64,000 nt of DNA from Branchiostoma floridae (Eukaryota; Chordata; Leptocardii; Amphioxiformes; Branchiostomatidae): contig NC_049984.1 in the NCBI RefSeq assembly GCF_000003815.2, forward strand, positions 6,167,868-6,231,867, in the 5' to 3' direction. Shown here one piece after another: positions 12,001 through 23,000 of the stretch. The position numbers and the translations under genes are program-made. A model generated the notes under the pieces. It was not told the origin of the DNA, searched no databases, and worked only from the letters and a program-made list of their open reading frames with translations. The first letter of the stretch is position 1; each line of letters opens with the position of its first letter.

Positions 12001-15000
12001 CTTGCAGCTATGAATGTATGGAAAGGATTACAGGGACTACAGGGCTCGAAATTCAAATTTTTGGATTAGGTGCACAGTGCACTGAAAAAATTGGGTGAGA
12101 TTTTGGGTGCACCACTGTCAGAAAAAAAAAGTAATTACAAAACTTGATAATTACAAGCTTATTAAATTAAATTCCTAAACAAGTACATTTTGTACCATGA
12201 CAGACATTTTAGTTGTCTTTCTATTACTTAGATGCGAAGAACATTGTGTATACTAGTATACTCTGATATCCTAACATGACTTTTGTGTAAACCTAATAAA
12301 ATGTTCGGGTGCACTGTGCTGGTGAACCCACAGAAAAAAAATTGGGTGCATAGCTCCAATTTTGGGTGCACCCAGTATTTTGAGCCCTCAGCTTTTATTA
12401 CATGGTTTGTCTAATTGCATACTAAGACCACACCAATTTAATTTCTTGGTTCACGGATTTTTTCATAAAAATATGGAGCGAGAGGGTGATATAAAAATGA
12501 AAATAAAAATTGTAAAATGGTTGGGGTAAAGGTAAGGGCTAATCCAAAACATAAAGAATAAAAGGTTTTCAGTTTGAAAAAAGTACAAAAACACTATTAC
12601 TGTACAGTTACAGCACCAGTTTGTTTAAAATTACAAAAGTAGTGTCAGTTTTTATGTTTGTCCCATTCTTCATGAATGAAAAATATGACTGCTATAATAA
12701 TACTCACATTTTAAGAAGCTTATATAATATGAAGGCCAATTTGTTACACCAGAAAGTTGGTGAATGGTTTCATTCATGGTGAAAATTTGCTGAGTGGTAA
12801 TTTTGATTTTGATTTTTTTCCCAAAAAATAGGAGCGAGCGAATCCGTGAACCAAGAAATTAAATTGGTGTGGCCAAGTAAGATTAGTTTTCCTGTGCTAT
12901 GTTGATATCAGAAGATATGGAACATATATTGTATGCAATTGAAGCTATTTCCCTTTGTTGTATAATACAGTCTGCAACAATATGACACCCATCTTAATTC
13001 TATCTTGTTTAGATCACAATTTTGACAACTTCTTGGCTGCACAGGAGTGTTGTCATGTGTACCTTTTAGTTTTTAGACATTGATTTTGTGTGAATTATCT
13101 GGAAGTTTGTGATGGATGTTCTATGTCATGTTCTATATTTATAATTTGTGCTTAATTCTCTTTAGTAGCCTAGGTCGTACTCTGTAAGGTTGTAATTTGT
13201 TACACATGACAATGACTATGTGGGACATGTGGCTACTCTGATGTGAAATGGTGATATCCAAAGTGTAAATATGTTCAGGTTGACTTCTTTTCTGTCAGCT
13301 TTGGAAAAGGAAGGGTCCAATGTGTCATATAATGAGTCGGTTCTTTGATGTTGAGAGGTGTTAATATTTTCCAACAGTGAACATGGCAACATTGTGATGA
13401 AATTTGGTGACAATATTTAGTTTGAATAGCTCAATACTTAAATTATGTTTTTGTCAAAAACACAAAAGTTTTTCCGAAGAACTTACAGGAAGAGAGATGA
13501 CATGTCTTTTGTTGTTTATAACTTTGTCACTTACTATTAATTAATTTATTACTTTGTCCCAAAGTTGTTTATGTGCAAATTGTGTCACAGAGCGAAGGAG
13601 ATAGTGAATTAAGTCTGTTTACCTACTGGTGCACAATAAAGTTCTTCAACCTATACAGATTCACTAGACTATTGCTTTAATTTTCTTTTGTGTACAGTAT
13701 ATTGTAGTAAAGTTAGAAATACACTGCATATTCTATGATGCATAGCATTAAAACCTTCTCATTTATTATTCCGAATGTATACATCTAATACAACCAATAT
13801 GACTTGATCTTGGTGACTGAGAAGACGAAAATGGATTCGTAATAATCAGTAAATGAGTAAAGATTACGGTAACTGATGACAAAATTTAGACTTTTATAAG
13901 AACTGATGGGAGTTTATCTATTTGAATCGACATCTATTTCTCACAGTTCAGTTCAGTTCATCCTCTTGGAGGTGACACCTGTGTCTCCACTCGTTTCTGT
14001 CCAGCATTACTGATCGGAGTTCGTTGGCCTCCAGACCTGTTTCCTCAAGCATCAGCTTCCTGAGTGTGGCCGAAGGGCGGCCTCGCCTGCGCGGCTCGTT
14101 TGGCTCCCAGAGCAAGACCTGACCTGCCATTTCCTCACAACTCTACAATAAAAAGTTGGAATAACCCAAAAGAGATTGTGGTATCACGAAAAAGGAAGCA
14201 GTGATACTATTGATATTTCATATACGGATTTATATGAAAAATTATGTCAATTTTACAATATGACAATCTATTAAACCCTACCTCATTTTTGTAATGATGT
14301 ACTTTCCCTGTACATGTTTTACCGTAGCACCTGTCCAAAAACAAATTGCTTTGTGATATCTTTAATAACAAATGCTCTTTTTGCCTCAGAAGAGCAAATG
14401 GAATTTTTTAAACAAGTTGCATATATATATTTGATGTCAGAAAATTATTCCACACCCAATAAAGTTGGTTTGAAGAAAATTGGACATCGTTTCGCGATAT
14501 CTTATGTTTTTGCAAAAAATAAGCTCTTTTGGGGTAAATTGAGCTATTTTGATCAATAGTTTGCATATTTCATGTCAGAAAATTATTCCGCACCCAACAA
14601 AGTTAGTTTGAAGAGAATCAGACATCATTTCGCAATATCTTTTTTTTTGTGTGAAAAATGCTCTTTTTGCCTCAGAAGAGCAAATTGAGCTTTTTTGACC
14701 AATTATTTGCATATATCATTTCAGAAAATTATTCCGCACCCAACAAAGTTGGTTTGAAGAAAATCGGATATCGTTTCGCGATATCTTGTTTTTTTGTTTT
14801 TATCTTGCGAAAAAATGCTCTTTTTGGCTCAGAAGAGCAAATTGCGCTGTTTTTACCAATAATTTGCATATTTCATGTCAGAAAATTATTCCGCACCCAA
14901 CAAAGTTGGTTTGAAGAAAATCGGATATCGTTTCGCGATATCTTGTTTTTTTGCGAAAAAATGCTCTTTTTGGCTCAGAAGAGCAAATTGCGCTGTTTTT

Positions 15001-18000
15001 ACCAATAATTTGCATATTTCATTTCAGAAAATTATTCCGCACCCAACAAAGTTGGTTTGAAGAAAATCGGATATCGTTTCGCGATATCTTTTTTTTGCGA
15101 AAAAATGCTCTTTTTGGCTCAGAAGAGCAAATTGCGCTGTTTTTACCAATAATTTGCATATTTCATGTCAGAAAATTTTTCCGCACCCAACAAAGTTGGT
15201 TTGAAGAAAATCGGACATCGTTTCGCGATATCTTGTTTTTTTGCAAAAATAATGCTCTTTTTGCCTCAGAAGAGCAAATTGAACTTTTTTGACCGATAAT
15301 TTGCATATTTGATGTCAGAAAATTATTCCGCATCCAACAAAGTTGGTTTGAAGAAAATCGGACATCGTTTCGCGATATCTTATGTTTTTGCAAAAATAAT
15401 GCTCTTTTTGCCTCAGAAGAGCAAATTGAACTTTTTTGACCGATAATTTGCATATTTGATGTCAGAAAATTATTCCGCATCCAACAAAGTTGGTTTGAAG
15501 AAAATCGGACATCGTTTCGCAATATCTTATGTTTTTGCGGAAAAATGCTCTTTTTGTCTCAGAAGGGCAAATTGAGCTATTTTGACCAATAATTTGCATA
15601 TTTTATGTTACAACATTCTTCTGCACCTAACAAAGTTGGTTCAAAGAAAATCGTTTCGCGATATCTTATGTCGCCAAATTCGGTAATAAACGTTAACGTC
15701 ATCTATCTGACCTGGTGTAAAAAAGCTGCGCATGCCTACTTTTTAATTTAAATGTTCCTAGGTACGTCCTCTTATACCTAGAAGATGTAGCCAATACTGT
15801 CAATCAACTCGAAGAAAAAAGGTAAAGAGTACCGCTGTAACAAACGTTGCCAGTAACGTTTGTTACCTGCCCTGTAATACACAACCAATGGGTACAAAAA
15901 TAAAAAGTTGCCATTTTTGGCTATGGGTAAAAGAGGAATTTTCCCAAACAATCATGTAGTTTTGACTGAAAAATGAGCTGTTTTATTTTTCGACCCAAGA
16001 ATCGCCATTTTTGTATTTCAATGAGGACGAGTTCTCCCTACCTCTTCTTTTTGTGATGACGGACTTTCCCGGTACGTTTTTTAGCATCCGTCCAAAAATA
16101 GAAGAAATTAATTGAACTTCCAATTGAATAAAGGAAGGACAAACCTATTAACGGCAAGTGTAGATAGTGATATGTGCCTACCGTTGTAAAAGGTTCATCG
16201 AAAATCACCGTGCCGTTCTTGTTTTACAAAGGAAACTGCGATTGTTCGTGATGCGCTTCAAATCGACCTTGATTTGCGGATGCGAAACGTGGATGTCACG
16301 ACGTGGCCCTGCATCGAGCGCAAAACTGTAACATGAAATGATGCTGAAATGGTTTATTAGATTAAAAACTGTTGCACCGGTCCTAAGGGCTGAATTGCAA
16401 TTTTTGTACATTGTTCACTTCACATATACGTACATATACAACATATTAAATACGTTACACTAATATGTCCGATTCCTTTAAAAAAACACTGCAAGTTTTC
16501 ACTTAGGAGTCTGACGCAATAGGGGAAAGTGCTGTTACTCAACCGGGACGTCCTACATTTGAAACTAGTGAAGCTGACATTATTTCTTAAAGTTCCCCCG
16601 CCGCAATGGGAGCCATGAACTGTATCTGCTAGAGTTCGCAAGAGATTGCGCATATCTAAGACATAGGATGTCCCTCCTCAGCTGAGCGTTCAGACGACTG
16701 AGACCTGTTATGCGCAGAGCAGACTCATAGGTGAGATCAGGTGACGTACTCTGGTCCCAGTTTTTAAACATATTTGTATCTCATCTGAGATGCAACAGAT
16801 TTTTTGTCAGATTCGTCACACATGTTCATGTGAACTTATTCAGCCTTTCTCTGAAATCCCAGTACCAGACCAAAACTGGAGTTCTATGGAATTCAAGGTA
16901 CTACACTTAACTGGCTGAAGGCTTTCCTGACGAATACAGAGCAAACGGTAGTGGTGGAAGGGAAGGCCTCAGCTCCAGTTAAAGTAGCGTCGGGAGTTCC
17001 GCAAGGGACTGTGCTGGGACCATTGCTCTTCCTCTTGTACATAAACGACTTGCCAGACCAGCTCGATTCAAGTGTGAGGTTATTCGCCGATGATTGTCTG
17101 TTATATATAGAGGTATCCACACAAAATGATTCACAAGTTCTTCAGAAAGATCTGAACACCCTGGAAGAATGGCAAAGGAAATGGCTTATGCAGTTCAATC
17201 CTGATAAGTGCTATATCATGCACATAACGAACAAACGAACACCAAAAGTGTCCCCTTACCAGTTTTGTGGTCAGACATTAGAAACCACAAAAACCCACAC
17301 ATACCTGGGTGTTACATTAACAACTGGGCTGAAGTGGGATGTCCATGTTAACAAAATAACAACCAAGGCTAAACAGACATTGGGAGTAATCAAACGCAAC
17401 TTGTGGGCATGCCCAACCAAGGTAAAATCACTTGCATACACGTCACTAGTAAGACCTAACCTTGAGTATGCCGCTACAGTATGGGACCCGTATACAAAGA
17501 AAGACAAAGATAAACTTGAAAGGGTACAGAACCAAGCTGCCCGATTCTGCACAAACAACTATAACAGGGATTCTAGTGTTACCAAAATGAAAACAGATTT
17601 GCAGTGGATGTCACTTGAAGATAGAAGGAAAATGTCCAGACTTTCCATGATGTACAAAATGACCAATAAACTGGTGGACGTACAAACTGATAAGTATCTA
17701 ATACCAGCTCAAAAAAGAACAAGAAACAGTCATGCATTCAAATACCAGAGTTACCAACCTAGGATTGATGTGTTCAAAAATTCGTACTTTCCCAGAACTA
17801 TCGTAGAGTGGAATTTGTTATCACCAAGTACAGTAGGGGCATCTTCTCTGAGTAGTTTTAAAGAACGCTTGCAGATAGATGTGCAAAAGTTCGGTGTAAT
17901 GAGTCGTTCGGTGTAATGTAACCAGCTGCTGCCGCGCCGCGTGCCTGCGAAGCTGGTGTGTCACGCCGAACGGCGGTTATACCGGCTATATAGATACAGA

Positions 18001-20017
18001 TACAGATACAGATGATGATTCGTTTCCAAGTAACTCTCAGTTAAAATTTTGGAGTTTGACTCGCCAGGATATAGAATGTCGCCATTATGTATAACTAGTA
18101 TTTTCTTTGTCAATGTATTCATCAAGGCGCACTGTGAAGGCTATTTGACAAGTGGAATATCAACATACGGATGTTTGCCAATTGTACAGATGACAATTGA
18201 TGAATTCAGGGTTTTTAAACGTCGACAAATGACACCGATAAGCGCCACCTGCTGCAAAGATATCGCACGAGCTGAACAATGAGGAAATATGAATCGCCTA
18301 TATCTCCAAGTAGATAGTTAGAAGAGCAAAATCGCTTGACTTACTTATAGATCAGTATATTAGCCTACCGTGGTGAAAATTTCATCGACATACAACGCTT
18401 TTTCCTTGTTTCATAAAGTAAAACGCACTCCCGTCATGCGGGGTTCAAATTGGCCTAAAATTGCCTATGTGGAACATATCGGTCGGGTGCGCCCTCACTT
18501 TGTGCGATACTGGAACGTCAGCAGTGGTTTTCATATCTCTCCTAGGAAACGACGGATTTGTACCAAACTTGGTCGACATGTCTATGAAAACTTACTAAGT
18601 CGCTGTATGAATTCTCATTAAATCATATTGATTGGTTATTGAGTTTTGAGCTGTTGAAGTTTGGAAAATAAAAAGTGGACTTCATAGATAAACGTTCGGG
18701 TATACCGAGTGTAACCACTTGCAGAGGGAAGTGCTGATATCGCCGAACTACTTTTAGTAGAGTTATATGGAAATTTGTGACTATTTCAGGATGGACATCA
18801 TTTTGTAATGTCGGACTTTCCGGGTTTGGACTTTTGTGAGATCACGGAAACTGACGACTTCGACAGATAAATGGACTCATGTACCTTCAAACAATTGTAA
18901 AATAACGAAAAGAGCAACATTTCTAGCAACACAGATAGCTCATTTCTAACAACACAGATAGCTCAGTATATTAGCCCACCGTTGTGAAAGTTTAAAATTT
19001 TAAGTAAAAACATAGCTCCCCCTCGAATGTAGGGCTGTTCGGCACTTGGGCAGATAGGCCCCATTCCAATCCGGGTGTTTTGGCCCCAGGCCTAGGCCGA
19101 GGACATTTCGGCCTCAGATTCAGGACATTTCGGGCCCAGGTATCGATATCTAACACGATATATCTTACCACTAAGAAGTCCTTATCAAAACGCAATATGG
19201 AGAAACATGGTAGTTTCCCATCAACCGTCAGGCTGTAAAAAACGTAACGTTACAGGTGTGTACTCAGAATCGTCTCTGCGGAACATAGCGGTTGGAACGC
19301 GGCTTCCGCGATCTGAACGTGAACGTTTAAAACTTCATATGTCTCTTATGACTCTTTTATGAGAATCGGATTTCTTTCAAATTTGGCTGAAATGTTCATA
19401 AATGCTTGGAAAGTCGCTATGCCAATTGCTATACTGAAATCATTGATCATTATCGAGTTACTTGTTACTAGCTAACTTTGTGATCAGTGGTCTCAAACAC
19501 ATTGGGCGTTGGTTTCCAAAACATAGTGCCTTCTAAGCTCTATATTTATTTGGGGTTCATAAGTTACAAACATAATCCACACACATAAACGAGTACACTT
19601 TATTTATACACCTCGGCTCCACATTATGCAGGATACTACTACTACACTAGTACTTGTCGTTGAGGTGGATATCGTTTCATTTAATTGGATCCAGGGTAAG
19701 CTAGGGGCACAACCCGTCGTACGTGCAACTACGTGCAAAACGTAGGCAATCCTTTGCGATCCGTACGTGGTAAGTAACGCCTTCATACGAAAACCTAACA
19801 GAATGCATGCAGATTTCTCTGTGCTCGAGCTGCGGATTCACCCCCGTACGAGCCAGGACGGGCGTGCCCTGTACAACCAATGTGAGTAGGGAAACCGCAC
19901 GTAAGCAGCACGTGTAAGTTTTTTTAATCAGGTTTTTTTATTTAAGGTGTCTTGGGGACAGGTTTTGGATATTACACACAGGTCCGGTGATCCGGTAACC
20001 ACCCATATCCATATTCC

Positions 20018-20080
<63 letters not shown>

Positions 20081-23000
20081 AAACTGGCAAACATTATACA
20101 GATGCACTTAATCCGCCAACGAAATTTAAAAAGAAAGGTTAACACCCTCCATGCACCCCAGTATTTCTTATCAAAATGTACATTTCAGTGAATGAAGAGA
20201 CTCTTTTTCTCACAACCCTTTCTTTATTTCACACCAATGTCACCATCTGTCACCTTCCTCAGAGCAATTCAGACTAGTTTATATTGCCCTAACGTTACTG
20301 CTATAGGTGTCGCTGCGTACAGATGCAGTCACAAACGTTAAGTAGTTACATAACGTTATATACAGTGATTGCTGACGTACATTTCTCAGGCATCATTGAA
20401 ATATGAACATATGAATATGACCTATATATACTGCACACAAAGACACTTGGAACAATAGAGATGACACGTGTAGTTTATTTTGGGAAGAATTGAAAAAATG
20501 GCAGATCAAACTATCATGAATATTATGTCATACCTGTGACGTGAAAACGTTCGATACGGGTGTTCCGGACCAGGCCATAACTTCCGTATCGCACAGGTCG
20601 AAAGGCGTATCACACATGCTTCCTTCGAGTAAATCGAACGGGCCGAATACGGCACGGTTTGCAATTCGAATACCTGATTCGGACGTTGGAACATTGCTGT
20701 TGCAACACTTTTTGTTTGAGGGCACCAAATTTGTTCAACTTCTGGCGCATTTCGCATCAAAGCATCTCAGGTGGGTATGACATAAATAAAACACAACACG
20801 GTGTATTCCGCATCACCCTCGGTCCCAGCCCTCCCGCGGGTTGGATCACCGGCCGTCGAGTGATCCGACCCACGGTTGGGCTGATACCTCTAGTGATACG
20901 GAATACATCGTGTTGTATTCTATATGTATATATACTGCTAATTATACACAGTACTCATGTTGGGAAAGCAAACTCACATATATCTTAGTACCAGCAGAAG
21001 ATGAAATATTGTGCTAAATATAACATACATGTTCATTTATTACCAGTATATGCTTTATATGGTTTTGAAGACCCAAACATGTGTCACTCAGATGACTTGG
21101 TATCAAAGGGGTCAAAACAAACCAACAGTCTTATTCTACAATTTATCAGGACACTGTACTTCTGACCAATCTACCTGAAAATTTCATATTTTCTATACAA
21201 CGTGTAGTATTCAGTTGGACCAACAATGTTGTTAACGTTAACAACAGGTACTTTGATGACCACTCTAGACTATAGACAGACAAGTGATGCATGAAGAGCT
21301 CTGACTCCTGCTGTGTAATCAGCCTGTCTTCTTCTGCCATTTCACGTTTTCAGGCATCATTCAATCCCCTGAAAAAAGAAGAAATGGTCTCAGTGATGTC
21401 TGTAAACAAACATGCAAAACCCATCATTCATGGAGATATCAAGAGCAGTAATCTTGTTCTCGCATTTGTAAGTTGTGTGATAAACCTGTACAATACCTTA
21501 CCTCACCCTTCTCTAGACCAAAAATCAAACAAACAGCACCAATTCTGTACATTTTTAGTGTCTAGCCAGCCAAGGAACTTTTACCCGTAAATTTTACTCG
21601 TATGGTACCTCATTCCAAACCAAACATCCATGCATATGTCACCTATTTATATACATATACTTACAGGTATCCAGATCAACAATCTATATGTTATCTGTAG
21701 ATAGAGTACCTACCTTGTCTCGAGACTGACAAGTCATGCATATATTACCTGGTTACAGATATACAGAACAATAAGCCATAGACATTATGTATATGTTACC
21801 TGTACAGCACATGACCTGGTCTTCAGATATTACCTGTCAGGTGTGTTCACTGGTCCCCAGAGCTGAGAGTCACACAAATATTACCTGTTAAGTGCCCTAC
21901 CTGGACCCCAGAGCTAAGAGCCATGCGAATATCACCTGTAAGGTGCCCTACCTGGTCCCCAGAGCTAAGAGCCACGCGAATATTACCTGTAAGGTGCCCT
22001 ACCTGGTCCCCAGAGCTAAGAGCCATGCAAATATCACCTGTAAGGTGCCCTACCTGGTCCCCAGAGCTAAGAGCCACGCAAATATCACCTGTAAGGTGCC
22101 CTACCTGGTCCCCAGAGCTAACAGCCACACGAATATCACCTGTAAGGTGCCCTACCTGGTCCCCAGAGCTAAGAGCCACACGAATATTACCTGTAAGGTT
22201 CCCTACCTGGTCCCCATAGCTAAGAGCCAAGCAAATATAACCTGTAAGGTGCCCTACCTGGTCCCCAGAGCTAAGAGCCACACAAATATCACCAGTAAGG
22301 TGCCCTACCTGGTCCCCAGAGCTAAGAGCCACGCAAATATTACCTGTAAGGTGCCCTACCTGGTCCCCAGAGCTAAGAGCCACCCAAATATCACCTGGAA
22401 GGTGCCCTACCTGGTCCCCAGAGCTAAGAGCCACACAAATATCACCTGTAAGGTGCCCTACCTGGTCCCCAGAGCTAAGAGCCACACGAATATTACCTGT
22501 AAGGTTCCCTACCTGGTCCCCATAGCTAAGAGCCAAGCAAATATAACCTGTAAGGTGCCCTACCTGGTCCCCAGAGCTAAGAGCCACACAAATATCACCA
22601 GTAAGGTGCCCTACCTGGTCCCCAGAGCTAAGAGCCACGCAAATATCACCTGTAAGGTGCCCTACCTGGTCCCCAGAGCTAAGAGCCACGCAAATATTAC
22701 CTGTAAGGTGCCCTACCTGGTCCCCAGAGCTATTAGAGCCACCCAAATATCACCTGGAAGGTGCCCTACCTGGTCCCCAGAGCTAAGAGCCACACAAATA
22801 TCACCTGTAAGGTGCCCTACCTGGTCCCCAGAGCTAAGAGCCACGCAAATATTACCTGTAAGGTGCCCTACCTGGTCCCCAGAGCTAAGAGCCACGCAAA
22901 TATTACCTGTAAGGTGCCCTCCCTGGTCCGGAGAGCTAAGAGCCACAGAATTATCACCTGTAAGGTGCCCTACCTGGTCCCCGGAGCTAAGAGCCACACG

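Noticed and set aside
14314-15522. Repeated ORFs of 80-119 codons on both strands
   Set aside because: Products of the 146-bp satellite; frames shift between units and no protein family is recognised.
16870-17916. Active LINE
   Set aside because: The RT half is intact, but the endonuclease and N-terminal RT are missing, so it cannot be autonomous.
20506-20760. 84-aa ORF recurring at 44573-44836 and, inverted, around 53962-54279
   Set aside because: Recurs only as part of a dispersed repeat, with frame breaks between copies; not a conserved gene.
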